From NCBI GenBank assembly GCA_964567435.1, contig CAZMMQ010000011.1:12475-76474 (forward strand): a stretch of 64,000 bases of DNA, in the 5' to 3' direction. Position 1 is the stretch's first letter; each line of letters opens with the position of its first letter. Shown piece by piece: positions 53,331 through 62,406 of this stretch. The DNA comes from RFSX01 sp964567435. Lineage in GTDB: Bacteria; Bacteroidota; Bacteroidia; Chitinophagales; Saprospiraceae. A program made the position numbers and the translations under genes. Under the pieces are notes generated by a model that ran no database searches, was not told the origin of the DNA, and worked only from the letters and a program-made list of their open reading frames with translations.

Positions 53331-54005
53331 ATGATTCTTCCCATAGGTGATGATAATATTGTAGGTGGACACAAGCCTATATTTGCTTATTCCCTATTAT
53401 TTCTAAACATCGCTATTTTTTTATTCCAAATCACACTGGAGTCTGAGCAAATTACCTACTTACTAAATGAATTTGGTGTCATTCCAATTGAGATTATCAG
53501 AGGGCAAGATTTATTCAGTCTGATGACAAGCATGTTTCTCCATGCAGGCTTGATGCATTTACTTGGCAATGCCTTGTTTCTATGGATATTTTCAGATAAT
53601 ATAGAAGCTATAGTAGGCAACGTGAAGTTTCTTCTATTTTATATTGGAGGCGGTCTATTTGCCTCACTGGTCCACATTGGCATAGACCCTGGCTCCATCA
53701 TACCTACAGTAGGTGCCAGTGGCGCTATCTCAGCAGTTATGGGCTGCTATCTTATTATGTTTCCTAAATCAAGAATCAAAATGCTCTTCATCTTCAAGAC
53801 ATTTTATATTTCAGCACTTCTATTTCTGGGATTATGGTTTGCGCAGCAACTCTTCAGTGGGATAGGTACTATAGGCGCAAGTGATGTAGAAGAAGCTGGA
53901 GGCGTGGCATGGTGGGCACATATTGGCGGATTTGTATATGGGTTATTCTTTGGTTGGATATTCAAACAGCGTTTTGGCCATTCATACAGTTATGATAATG
54001 TCTAA
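53331..54005 (+). CDS. Rhomboid family intramembrane serine protease
   Basis: A 224-residue polytopic protease with six or seven helices. The active-site Ser is in GASGAISAVMG (TM4) and its His in WWAHIGGFVYGLFFGW (TM6). NALFLWIFSDNIE after the first long loop is the usual HxxxN-type region (HLLGNALFLW). It would cleave membrane proteins within the bilayer; the substrates are unknown. It is divergent from the ABC exporter over ~100 bp and is followed by a 380-bp gap. Confidence 0.93.
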   Translation: MILPIGDDNIVGGHKPIFAYSLLFLNIAIFLFQITLESEQITYLLNEFGVIPIEIIRGQDLFSLMTSMFLHAGLMHLLGNALFLWIFSDNIEAIVGNVKFLLFYIGGGLFASLVHIGIDPGSIIPTVGASGAISAVMGCYLIMFPKSRIKMLFIFKTFYISALLFLGLWFAQQLFSGIGTIGASDVEEAGGVAWWAHIGGFVYGLFFGWIFKQRFGHSYSYDNV

Positions 54006-54386
54006 TTTTCTAACTTAAGTTAGGCGATTGGATTATGCTCTTTTAATACGCTTTCATATTCTTATATATGATCAGTACTCACCTGTGACCTCAGTCTAAG
54101 TATAGTACTTTCCAAATTAGAAGTTTAGCCGATTTTACTATTCAGGAAGTCTTTTTCTGATAACCTTAAAACCTTGGTTAAGGAACAATTAATTAAGCGC
54201 ATAAGCGTCACTTTCTTTTGGATTTTGGGTCTTATGAGTGTAACCTCTTTGACCATAAAGACATAAAGAAGTAAGTCAAGATAGGAATTGATCAGCATTA
54301 CTAAAAGGACCTTGCAAAAGTGCAAAGGTCCTTTAGTTTTTGCACCTATATCAATTCAATTGCAGACTTAATCTTATCTTTCGCAT
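54006..54386. other. Intergenic region with hairpins and a terminator
   Basis: No convincing gene occupies these 381 bp; a 66-codon minus-strand frame at 54125-54325 looks like chance. Structures seen: the 14-bp palindrome CTAACTTAAGTTAG (54010-54023), an inverted repeat CCTTAA-N8-TTAAGG (54164-54183), a CATAAG...CTTATG pair around 54199-54236, and a plus-strand terminator at 54302-54341. Together these could be a small structured RNA or a long 3' untranslated region of the rhomboid gene. Confidence 0.4.
54302..54341 (+). terminator. Intrinsic terminator upstream of the radical SAM gene
   Basis: AAAAGGACCTTGCA pairs with TGCAAAGGTCCTTT (one bulged T) over a short loop, then TAGTTTTT. It is about 300 bp past the rhomboid stop codon. 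Confidence 0.75.
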
Positions 54387-55409
54387 ATGAGATTGTACTG
54401 GAGAGATACCATAAACTTCTTAAGACATTTGACACCTAAAAGGGTAATCAATGTGCTTCAGCTCTATACTTCATATCTCCTTACAAAAATCACTAAGAGA
54501 CCTATTCAGTGGGGTCAACCCATGACAATCTCTATAGAACCTACGACGGCCTGCAACCTACGATGTCCAGAATGCCCCAGTGGATTGAGGTCCTTCACCA
54601 GAGAGACTGGAAATCTAAAATCTGATTTCTTCAGATCTACTATAAGCCAAATATCAGATAAGCTTATATATCTGATATTTTACTTCCAAGGAGAACCTTA
54701 TATCAATCCTGATTTTTTGGACATGGTTAAATACGCTAATAACATAGGGCTCTATACTATTACTTCTACGAATGGGCATTTTCTAAGTATGCACAATGCA
54801 CGGCGAACTATAGAATCTGGTCTTGATAGAATCATCATTTCCATAGATGGCACCACTCAGGAAGTCTATGAGAATTATAGAAAGGAGGGCAAGCTGGACG
54901 TAGTGCTTCAAGGTGCTCGCAATTTGGTGTCAGCACGGGCTGAGGCCAAGGCTTCGACCCCACATATTATATTCCAATATGTTGTCACAAGACCCAATGA
55001 GCATCAGATTTCTGAGGTATACAAATTAGCAGAAGAAATAGGCATAGATGAGGTCAAGCTCAAAACCGCACAGGTATACGATTACAAAAATGGCAATGCG
55101 CTTATCCCAACAATTGACACTTACTCTAGATATCGTCGAATGCAGGATGGCACCTATAAGATCAAAAATGAACTCCTCAATCACTGCTGGAAACTCTGGC
55201 ATGCCTGCGTAATGACTTGGGATGGGATGGTGGTTCCATGCTGTTTTGATAAAGATGCCTCTCACCGTATGGGAGATCTTAAGCAGTCCTCTTTTGAGAC
55301 CATATGGCAGGGTGAGGCTTACAAGAACTTCAGAACTAACATTCTACAAGGACGGGATAAAATTGATATCTGTCGTAACTGTACAGAAGGCTGTAAAATA
55401 TGGGCTTAG
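54387..55409 (+). CDS. Radical SAM/SPASM domain protein
   Basis: A 340-residue enzyme. The 4Fe-4S motif TACNLRCPECPSG (CxxxCxxC) lies at about 56-66 after an N-terminal helix, typical of radical SAM. The C-terminal SPASM Cys are in HACVMTWDGMVVPCC, and DICRNCTEGCKIW, which fit auxiliary clusters. SPASM enzymes modify ribosomally made peptides or carry out dehydrogenation of proteins and small molecules. No precursor peptide ORF was recognised around it, so the substrate is unknown. The terminator at 54302 precedes it and a ~190-bp gap follows it. Confidence 0.9.
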   Translation: MRLYWRDTINFLRHLTPKRVINVLQLYTSYLLTKITKRPIQWGQPMTISIEPTTACNLRCPECPSGLRSFTRETGNLKSDFFRSTISQISDKLIYLIFYFQGEPYINPDFLDMVKYANNIGLYTITSTNGHFLSMHNARRTIESGLDRIIISIDGTTQEVYENYRKEGKLDVVLQGARNLVSARAEAKASTPHIIFQYVVTRPNEHQISEVYKLAEEIGIDEVKLKTAQVYDYKNGNALIPTIDTYSRYRRMQDGTYKIKNELLNHCWKLWHACVMTWDGMVVPCCFDKDASHRMGDLKQSSFETIWQGEAYKNFRTNILQGRDKIDICRNCTEGCKIWA

Positions 55410-55473
55410 CAAACAAAGCATCTCTTTATTATGGTCAAATCTCTTTCAAAGTCAGGGATAGTATGCCTATTTC

Positions 55474-55504
55474 ATTGATATTCAGGACTTTTTCCTTAAC
55501 TTTG
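55474..55504 (+). promoter_or_regulatory. Candidate Bacteroidota promoter of the TPR gene
   Basis: ATTG at 55474-55477 and TAACTTTG at 55497-55504 are separated by exactly 19 bp, matching -33 TTTG (one mismatch) and -7 TAnnTTTG. The leader to the ATG at 55598 would be near 90 nt. Confidence 0.5.
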
Positions 55505-55597
55505 GAGAGTAAGGAAGGGTAAATCCGTGACAATAAGTGTCATAGATCTCACACAGTCATATTCAATTATTATACTAATTAAGGTTTGTAAAGCAAG

Positions 55598-56617
55598 ATG
55601 CTTTTTAAGACTATCATTCAAGGCAGGATAGAATTTGGTACGCAAAAAGCGTATGATATGGCTGTGAAGATGTATATCTCCAGAGCAGAAAGCTATTATA
55701 AGAATGATGTCATGTTCCTTCCTGAGGAGATTTTCTTTCCTAAGGAGCTAGCAATGTCTATCCCACGTATAGTTAAGCAAGTCTATGCCAAATCCTTTAA
55801 GAATACCTCTATCCTACTAGAATACATTGCCCAATTTGGTCTGTCTGGAGAGATGGACATCTGGCAAGTAGAACAAGGAAAAATACTTCATTATAAGCAT
55901 CTAGAACCATCATCTGACAAAGCTGCCGTACAACAATACCTCAAGGGAAAGAAATTAGTAGACGAGCAAGGGAAAGAAGAAGAAGCCATAACTGCCCTTA
56001 ATAAAGCCATAGAGAAATATGACAGGCATGCGCAAGCTTACGAAAGACGTGGAAAGGTTAACTTGATACTCAAAAAATATCATGATGCGCTAAGAGACTA
56101 TAATAAGTGTTTGGCTTTGGATTCTGATAATCCATATGCCTACTTTGGCAAGTCCCTAGTTCTTATCAATGATAAAAAAATAGAAGAGTCCTTAGAGACC
56201 CTACAGCTAGCCATCAAGAAATCTGTAGCCCTACAAGCTATACACTGGAAAGCAAGAAGAACTAAGGGCAAAATGCACATGGATCTCGATCAATATGAAA
56301 AGGCTGAGTTCGAATTAAAACTCTTTGCCAACAGGAAGTTTGGAGAGGAGAATCCAAATTTTTTATGGAAAAGAGAGGGTCATTTTCTGTATGGGCAAAC
56401 CCTGCTAGAATTAGGTAAACATGGTGAAGCTGTAGAACAGTTTGAAAAAGTCATGGAAATCAAAGAAGGTAACGATAAAATTCCTGAAGCTACTCAATTA
56501 CGTTACTTAGGAATTGCCAAACAAAAAGCTGGTAAAAACGGATATAAAAAAGATATCAAAGAAGCTGCAGAATTAGGTGATGCTACAGCTGCACAACTAC
56601 TCAAAGAATTTGCTTAA
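55598..56617 (+). CDS. TPR-repeat protein
   Basis: A 339-residue, apparently cytoplasmic protein without a signal peptide. Residues 1-115 form a non-repeat N-terminal domain I do not recognise. From about 120 to 330 several tetratricopeptide repeats follow, e.g. AITALNKAIEKYDRHAQAYE, AYFGKSLVLIND, GQTLLELGKHGEAVEQFEKV. TPRs act as protein docking surfaces; the partner is unknown. It is preceded by a good promoter and followed after 59 bp by the PorE-like gene. Confidence 0.82.
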   Translation: MLFKTIIQGRIEFGTQKAYDMAVKMYISRAESYYKNDVMFLPEEIFFPKELAMSIPRIVKQVYAKSFKNTSILLEYIAQFGLSGEMDIWQVEQGKILHYKHLEPSSDKAAVQQYLKGKKLVDEQGKEEEAITALNKAIEKYDRHAQAYERRGKVNLILKKYHDALRDYNKCLALDSDNPYAYFGKSLVLINDKKIEESLETLQLAIKKSVALQAIHWKARRTKGKMHMDLDQYEKAEFELKLFANRKFGEENPNFLWKREGHFLYGQTLLELGKHGEAVEQFEKVMEIKEGNDKIPEATQLRYLGIAKQKAGKNGYKKDIKEAAELGDATAAQLLKEFA

Positions 56618-56676
56618 TTTTCGAAAGCACTGACAATTCCCCTTTTAGTTTATTAGTATTTAACTTAAAATAGTTG

Positions 56677-58620
56677 ATGAAGCATCTATTATTTACGGTC
56701 TTGTACTTAAGCATTTCGATCCTCCTAAATAGTCAAGAAGTATCGTTGGATCAGCTCGACAAGAAATCCAGAAAAATCTATTCTAAAGCACTCAAATGTT
56801 TTGAGAAAGGAGAACAGTTGGAAGGAATTGCCAAACTAGAAGAAGTTACCTCAAAGTATCCTGGATTTAAACCTGCCACACAAAAATTAGCAGGTATCTA
56901 CCTGGATAACTCAGATAATGATAAGGCCATTACACTATTGCAGACCATGATGGATAATACAGATGTAGTGGATCCTAGACTTGCTATGTCCATCTCCTAC
57001 CCTATGGAGGAGAAAGGTGATTACGATAGTGCGATAACTCTACTCAAGCAATTAGAATCAGCTGGGCAGTTAAAGAAAAAACAAGCTAAGACAGTATCCA
57101 AAAGAATTAAAGAGCTTAAATTCAGAAAAGTTGCTTACGCAAATCCTCACCCATTCCAACCTCAACCCCTTAGCCAGCAAGTCAACACAAGTGATTTAGA
57201 ATACCACCCAGCATTTAATGCTGATGGCTCACTAATGCTCTTTGTAAGAACTACACAAAATAAACCTCAAGAGGATTTATACTTCAGCAAGAAAATATCG
57301 AGTGACAGTTTCAGCATCGCAAAACCTATTAGAAATATCAATACACTTAACAATGAAGGGGCTTTTACTCTCTCGCAGGACGGAAAAACTATGATTTTCA
57401 CTGCTTGTGACTGGCAGAGTTCTTACGGCGGTTGTGATTTGTACATATCATTTAACTCTGGCAATAAATGGAGTGACCCAAAAAACATGGGTCCTGCCAT
57501 CAATTCTGAATATTGGGAATCTTCTCCAGCAATATCCACCGATGGACGGAGCTTATATTTTAGCAGCAAAAGACCAGGAGGACATGGCGGTGCTGACCTC
57601 TGGATGGTAGCACTCAATGACCAAAACCAATGGGGGGAAGTTGTCAATCTTGGACCAACTATTAACACAGAAGGCAATGAAGAAACACCTTTTCTTCATC
57701 CAGACAATAAGACACTTTATTTTATATCTAATGGGCTCATAGGCTTGGGATCCTATGATCTATTTGTTACAAAACAAACCGATAATCACGATTGGGGTAC
57801 ACCAGAAAATCTTGGTTATCCCATAAATACACCTCAGCGTGAGGGAGGTCTTTTTGTAGACTTAGCCGGAGAAAAAGCTTACTACAGTGCCCAATTAGAT
57901 TTTTCAGATGAGCACAACAATGTAAGGAAGGGTGATATATATAGCTTTGATTTGCCAAAAGTGCACAAACCAGAATTGGTGACCTATGTTAAAGTCATCG
58001 TCAGAGATGCAGAAACAAATGGACTGATCAATGCCAATGCACAGCTGATAAATCTTGACCCAAAACAAACCAGCTCTAATATCACTACAAAGGTGAGTGG
58101 CACCTTATTAACGACTATAAATCCAGGTGAATATGCATTGAATATAAGTAGGGATAATTATGTCTTTCACTCAGAAAATATAATGCTGAAAGCTGGTGCA
58201 GCGATTACTGACCCCTTTGTATTTGAAGTATCACTGAGACCAATAGAGCCTGAAAAAGAATTACCGCCTGCTGTAGAGTCTGCACCCATTGTATTGAACA
58301 ATATATTCTTTGAGACAGGCTCTGCGCAATTGCTCAGTCAATCTAACTTGGAAATAAAATCTCTGACGAGCCTCCTACAAAAAAATGAAAATCTTAAGAT
58401 TAAAATAGTAGGTCACACTGATAATGTCGGTAATGACAACGATAACTTTATCCTATCCAGAGAAAGGGCGAAAGCCGTCTATGACAGATTAGTCGAAGCT
58501 GGCATTGCTACAAGTAGATTGGCCTATGAAGGCAAAGGTGAGACCATTCCTATAGCTAGTAACGATACAAATGCAGGGCGACAAAAAAATAGACGAACAG
58601 AGTTTGTTGTAATTCGATAA
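56677..58620 (+). CDS. OmpA-family protein with TPR, PD40 propeller and regulatory domain (PorE-like)
   Basis: A 647-residue exported protein, started at ATG 56677 (MKHLLFTVLYLSISILL) rather than the in-frame TTG at 56674. Domains: signal peptide (about 1-20); TPRs at about 25-135; a PD40/WD40-like propeller at about 170-420 (SLMLFVRTTQNKPQEDLYF, GRSLYFSSKRPGGHGGADLW); a carboxypeptidase-regulatory-like domain at about 435-520; and a C-terminal OmpA peptidoglycan-binding domain (VGHTDNVGNDNDNFILSRER). This order is that of PorE, an outer-membrane/peptidoglycan anchor of T9SS. Bacteroidota have many such paralogues, so a T9SS role is only possible. Confidence 0.9.
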   Translation: MKHLLFTVLYLSISILLNSQEVSLDQLDKKSRKIYSKALKCFEKGEQLEGIAKLEEVTSKYPGFKPATQKLAGIYLDNSDNDKAITLLQTMMDNTDVVDPRLAMSISYPMEEKGDYDSAITLLKQLESAGQLKKKQAKTVSKRIKELKFRKVAYANPHPFQPQPLSQQVNTSDLEYHPAFNADGSLMLFVRTTQNKPQEDLYFSKKISSDSFSIAKPIRNINTLNNEGAFTLSQDGKTMIFTACDWQSSYGGCDLYISFNSGNKWSDPKNMGPAINSEYWESSPAISTDGRSLYFSSKRPGGHGGADLWMVALNDQNQWGEVVNLGPTINTEGNEETPFLHPDNKTLYFISNGLIGLGSYDLFVTKQTDNHDWGTPENLGYPINTPQREGGLFVDLAGEKAYYSAQLDFSDEHNNVRKGDIYSFDLPKVHKPELVTYVKVIVRDAETNGLINANAQLINLDPKQTSSNITTKVSGTLLTTINPGEYALNISRDNYVFHSENIMLKAGAAITDPFVFEVSLRPIEPEKELPPAVESAPIVLNNIFFETGSAQLLSQSNLEIKSLTSLLQKNENLKIKIVGHTDNVGNDNDNFILSRERAKAVYDRLVEAGIATSRLAYEGKGETIPIASNDTNAGRQKNRRTEFVVIR

Positions 58621-58638
58621 AAGATTGGAAGGCTCTCT

Positions 58639-58646
58639 TATTTTTG
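58639..58646 (+). promoter_or_regulatory. -7-like element upstream of rlmD
   Basis: TATTTTTG, an exact TAnnTTTG, 22 bp before the start codon at 58669. The -33 box is not obvious. Confidence 0.3.
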
Positions 58647-58668
58647 CGACGACCAATTATATCTTGAC

Positions 58669-60081
58669 ATGGGAAGACGTAAACGAACTAGAAAAATTGC
58701 AACCAATGTAACCATCACTGATATTGCTGATAAGGGGCAGGCAGTTGGACGGGACGCTGAGGGTTTGGTCTATTTTGTGACTGGAGCAGTCCCTGGTGAT
58801 ATTGTCGATGTATGGGTAAGAAAGAAAAAAAAGAGTTTCAATATTGGTCAGGTCGACAGATACATCGAAAAGTCTGCATTAAGAGTCAGCCCTTTTTGCG
58901 AACACTTTGGGCATTGTGGAGGGTGTAAATGGCAATACTTAGATTACAATTCGCAGTTGAAATACAAAGAGGCTGCAGTTGTTAGTGCCTTTCAAAGACT
59001 GGGACATCTTGACATCAATGAGACACGTCCCATTCTCGGCTGTGAGCAAACTAAGCAGTATCGTAACAAAATGGAGTATAGCTTCTCTTTTCGACGCTGG
59101 GTTCCACAAGAAGAATTAGACCAAGAAGGTGAGGTCGATTTCGGACCAGCCACAGGGTTTCATAGAGCTGGTGCTTTCAATAAGGTCGTACAAATAGACC
59201 ATTGCCATCTCCAAGCACATTTCTCAAACGAACTCAGAAATCATGTGCACCAATTAGCCATGGAAAAAGGGTGGACCTTCTACAATAACCGAGAACATAC
59301 TGGGCTGCTAAGAAATATGATGGTCAGAAATACCACGCTGGGAGATTGGATGGTAGCTATGATATTTGGAGAAGATAATCCAAAGGCCATAGAAGATTGT
59401 ATGCAAGCTATCACAGACAAATTTCCTGACCTTACCTCAGTCTATTATGTCGTCAATCTTAAGATGAACGACAGCAACTTTGATCAGGATTTCCACCTAT
59501 ACAAAGGAGATCCAACCATTACTGAAATGTTGGGTCATGTGAAGTATCGGATCGGTCCCAAATCATTCTTCCAGACAAATACTTACCAGGCTAAGCGCCT
59601 CTTTGATGAGGTTGTAAAATTGGCTGAACTCAAGGGGACAGAAAATGTATATGACCTGTACACCGGCTTAGGCAGTATCGCGCTTTATATAGCTGATAAA
59701 TGCAAACAAGTGATCGGCGTAGAAGAAATAGCCCCTGCGATAGATGACGCTATTCTCAATATGGAACTTAATGACATATCTAACACGCTATTCGAAGTAG
59801 GAGATTGTAAGAAGATCTTCAATCAAGAATTTGTGAAAAAATATGGTCAAGCCGATCTAATAATCGTTGATCCTCCCAGAGCAGGACTGCACGAAGATGT
59901 GGTCAAAATGCTAGCTGCCACTGAAGTAGAAAAAATCATTTACGTCTCTTGCAACCCTTCTACACAAGCCAGAGATATTGCTTTACTCTACGAAAAATAC
60001 TCAGTAGAACTTATACAGCCTGTAGATATGTTTCCACACACACATCATATAGAGAATATCGCTTTACTCAAGCGCAGATAA
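58669..60081 (+). CDS. rlmD: 23S rRNA (uracil-C5)-methyltransferase RlmD family
   Basis: A 470-residue SAM-dependent methyltransferase. An N-terminal TRAM domain (about 8-65) precedes the iron-sulfur Cys set CEHFGHCGGCKWQYLDY, with a fourth Cys in IDHCHLQ. The methyltransferase domain has FFQTNTYQAKRLFDEV, the SAM motif VYDLYTGLGSIALY, and DPPRAG plus the catalytic Cys in VSCNPSTQARDI. Annotation as RlmD (m5U1939) is usual; a TrmA/RlmCD specificity cannot be excluded. It is followed by a small gene 17 bp on. Confidence 0.93.
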   Translation: MGRRKRTRKIATNVTITDIADKGQAVGRDAEGLVYFVTGAVPGDIVDVWVRKKKKSFNIGQVDRYIEKSALRVSPFCEHFGHCGGCKWQYLDYNSQLKYKEAAVVSAFQRLGHLDINETRPILGCEQTKQYRNKMEYSFSFRRWVPQEELDQEGEVDFGPATGFHRAGAFNKVVQIDHCHLQAHFSNELRNHVHQLAMEKGWTFYNNREHTGLLRNMMVRNTTLGDWMVAMIFGEDNPKAIEDCMQAITDKFPDLTSVYYVVNLKMNDSNFDQDFHLYKGDPTITEMLGHVKYRIGPKSFFQTNTYQAKRLFDEVVKLAELKGTENVYDLYTGLGSIALYIADKCKQVIGVEEIAPAIDDAILNMELNDISNTLFEVGDCKKIFNQEFVKKYGQADLIIVDPPRAGLHEDVVKMLAATEVEKIIYVSCNPSTQARDIALLYEKYSVELIQPVDMFPHTHHIENIALLKRR

Positions 60082-60098
60082 ATCCTACTTTTGTGCTT

Positions 60099-60461
60099 AT
60101 GGAAGATGAAATGAAAGAAGCAGAAAAGCTTCTTGTCATAGAAAATGAAATGAAGCGATTCAATAAGTTACTCTGTGCTGCTACTGATAAGGTATTGGAC
60201 AGCAATGCCTCTTCATTTCCCATATTTGTAGTTGCTAAGCAGCCAGTCGCTCTAGGAATTAACCTCATAGACAGAGAAAAAACAAATTCTAATTGGTCCA
60301 TCAATGTGTCCAGTTTGGAAGAATTTATATCTAATAATCTTGTCTTTGAAGATAAGGTCGCAGATTTCAAAAAGACCTATAAAGACCCTAAGCAATTTAT
60401 CTGCTTGTTTGTACTGAGTGACTTAGGTGCCCAGTATCTATTTGTACCCAGAAACAGCTAA
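60099..60461 (+). CDS. Small conserved-looking hypothetical protein
   Basis: A 120-residue soluble protein from ATG 60099 (MEDEMKEAEKLLVIENEMKRF). The frame is open further upstream to 59949 but that part is inside rlmD in another frame. The N-terminus is a charged helix, and the centre is beta-rich (FPIFVVAKQPVALGINLID). No motif is recognised. A -7-like TACTTTTG at 60086-60093 sits almost on the start codon and may be chance. It is convergent with the next membrane protein gene, 7 bp away. Confidence 0.7.
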   Translation: MEDEMKEAEKLLVIENEMKRFNKLLCAATDKVLDSNASSFPIFVVAKQPVALGINLIDREKTNSNWSINVSSLEEFISNNLVFEDKVADFKKTYKDPKQFICLFVLSDLGAQYLFVPRNS

Positions 60462-60468
60462 TTTCTTT

Positions 60469-60972
60469 TTATCGGAAAACACGTTTAGTTAGGAAGCGAA
60501 TAGCGATAAACCCAACAATTAGTGCAATGACCAGATACTGGATAGGTAGATATGAGAATACCAATAATCTCATCTTATCCAAAACAAAGAATATTAACAT
60601 CACTCCTCCTAAAGTGCCTAATAAACCAGTCAATTTTCCAAACCCAGGAATATCATTATAATTGACATTCTTTTTAATCAGAAATAAAGTCAGCACCATG
60701 CTAATCACAGGCAGCACCTCTATCATGATGTTCATGTTGTAGATACTTCGCTTCTCAAAAAACAAATGATACAGATTGAGGAGGATAGCAAATATGCCAG
60801 GTATAACGGTAAGGTAGACTATTACGGCATAGAATACATTCCATGGATTCAAATGACCTTCACCTTTAGCCATAAAGCTAGCAATCAAAGCTGCCACGGG
60901 TAAAATAAAAAAGTAGAATAAAGGATAGAAAGAATTCTCACCCATAAAATTGATAAACTCACCAAGCGTCAT
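60469..60972 (-). CDS. Small polytopic membrane protein
   Basis: A 167-residue inner-membrane protein with five TM helices, beginning MTLGEFINFMGENSFYPLFY. I do not know the family, though similar ~165-residue proteins are common in Bacteroidota. The loops are short (KGEGHLNPWNV, KKNVNYNDIPGFGKLTG) and have no evident catalytic residues. It is a single gene on the minus strand between the convergent small ORF and odhB. Confidence 0.78.
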   Translation of the reverse strand: MTLGEFINFMGENSFYPLFYFFILPVAALIASFMAKGEGHLNPWNVFYAVIVYLTVIPGIFAILLNLYHLFFEKRSIYNMNIMIEVLPVISMVLTLFLIKKNVNYNDIPGFGKLTGLLGTLGGVMLIFFVLDKMRLLVFSYLPIQYLVIALIVGFIAIRFLTKRVFR

Positions 60973-61069
60973 CTTATACGGTTATATATCACAAAAGTAA
61001 GCTATACATGAGTCTTCTGCTCAGATAGAATCCAATAATCGATGATTCAGAATCACCAATGATTTACTT

Positions 61070-62281
61070 CTAGATACTCATCATTAACTGAACTGGATCT
61101 TCAAGTAACTCTTTGACCTTCACCAAAAAGGTTACTGAATTCTTTCCATCTATGACTCTGTGATCATATGATAAGGCCAGATACATCATCGGTTTGATAA
61201 CTACTTCACCATCTATTGCGACAGGTCTATTGATGATATTATGCATACCTAGTATGGCAGATTGAGGCTTATTCAATATAGGTGTGCTCATCATAGAACC
61301 AAAGATACCTCCATTGGTAATGGAGAAAGTACCTCCACTCATCTCTTCGAGGGTAAGCTTACCTGACCGGGCCTTCCCTGCCAGATCCTTAATCTTAAGT
61401 TCAATATCAGCAAAAGACAGAGATTCTACATTGTGTACAGGAGGGACAACCAGACCTGTGTCCGTAGATATAGCTATCGAGATATCCACATAATCATGGT
61501 AGATCAGGTGGTCACCATCCAAAGTCGCATTAACGTCAGGCATCTCCATTAGTGCTTGAGCACAAGCCTTAGAAAAAATGGACATGAAGCCCAACTTGAT
61601 ACCGTACTTTTCTACAAACTTCTCTTGATATTTTTTTCTAAGAGCGAAAATAGCTGACATATCTGCCTCATTGAAAGTCGTTAGCATAGCGCTGTTGTTC
61701 TTAGCATCTACTAACCTGGAGGCAATTGTACGCCTCATTCTGCTCATCTTCTCTCTTCTATCATTTCTGCTAAAAGCCGCAGGAGGTGGTGTATAGGTAG
61801 GCGTCGAAGGTACTGGTGCACTTACTGGTGCAGCAGCCTTCGCTGATACTGCATCAGACTTAGTTATTCTGCCATCTTTTCCAGAGCCTTGGACAGTAGC
61901 CGGATCAATACCTTTTTCTGCTAAAATTTTTCCTGCAGCAGGAGACGGATGTCCAGTCGCATAATTGGTTGTTGCAGCAGCGGCAGGAGCGGCGGGTGCT
62001 GAAGTAGGAGCTGCTGGTGCATCGCCTCCAGCTGGTGCCTCCACGCTAGTATCTATCTTAGCGACCAATGCGCCTATCTCTAAGTCATCATCTTCTGCTG
62101 CTACATGTATGAGCTTACCTGAAGCCTCAGCTGGAAATTCTAATGTGGCCTTGTCAGATTCAAATTCACAGATGGGCTCGTCAATTTTGACATATTCTCC
62201 ATCTTTTTTTAGCCATTGTGATAGCGTCACTTCGCTAATTGATTCCCCAATTGTAGGCACTTTCATTTCTACGATGCTCAT
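61070..62281 (-). CDS. odhB: 2-oxoglutarate dehydrogenase E2 (dihydrolipoamide succinyltransferase)
   Basis: A 403-residue E2 subunit. One lipoyl domain (2-77, with the lipoyl-Lys in FESDKATLEF), an Ala/Pro-rich linker, the E1/E3-binding domain (SPAAGKILAEKGIDPATVQG), and the acyltransferase core from about 180 with the active site SYDHRVIDG near the C-terminus. The FESDKATLEFPAEASG lipoyl motif and VEMKVPTIGESISEVTL opening are those of succinyltransferases. It forms the core of the TCA-cycle 2-oxoglutarate dehydrogenase complex. E1 is not next to it here: the next gene upstream is far and unrelated. Confidence 0.94.
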   Translation of the reverse strand: MSIVEMKVPTIGESISEVTLSQWLKKDGEYVKIDEPICEFESDKATLEFPAEASGKLIHVAAEDDDLEIGALVAKIDTSVEAPAGGDAPAAPTSAPAAPAAAATTNYATGHPSPAAGKILAEKGIDPATVQGSGKDGRITKSDAVSAKAAAPVSAPVPSTPTYTPPPAAFSRNDRREKMSRMRRTIASRLVDAKNNSAMLTTFNEADMSAIFALRKKYQEKFVEKYGIKLGFMSIFSKACAQALMEMPDVNATLDGDHLIYHDYVDISIAISTDTGLVVPPVHNVESLSFADIELKIKDLAGKARSGKLTLEEMSGGTFSITNGGIFGSMMSTPILNKPQSAILGMHNIINRPVAIDGEVVIKPMMYLALSYDHRVIDGKNSVTFLVKVKELLEDPVQLMMSI

Positions 62282-62406
62282 AGTTATCTTTCGTTTATCT
62301 GATAAAGTTAAAAATTGTCTGTGAAACTATCCTGAATAACTTAGACTATACAAAATATATATTTCGTATAATCTAAATAATTACTTCCGAACTATGGATA
62401 AGCCTA

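Noticed and set aside
54125..54325. 66-codon minus-strand ORF
   Set aside because: No signal or motif, it crosses a plus-strand terminator hairpin and its composition looks like AT-rich noise.
61965..62324. 119-codon plus-strand Ala-rich ORF
   Set aside because: Antisense of the Ala/Pro linker and lipoyl domain of odhB.
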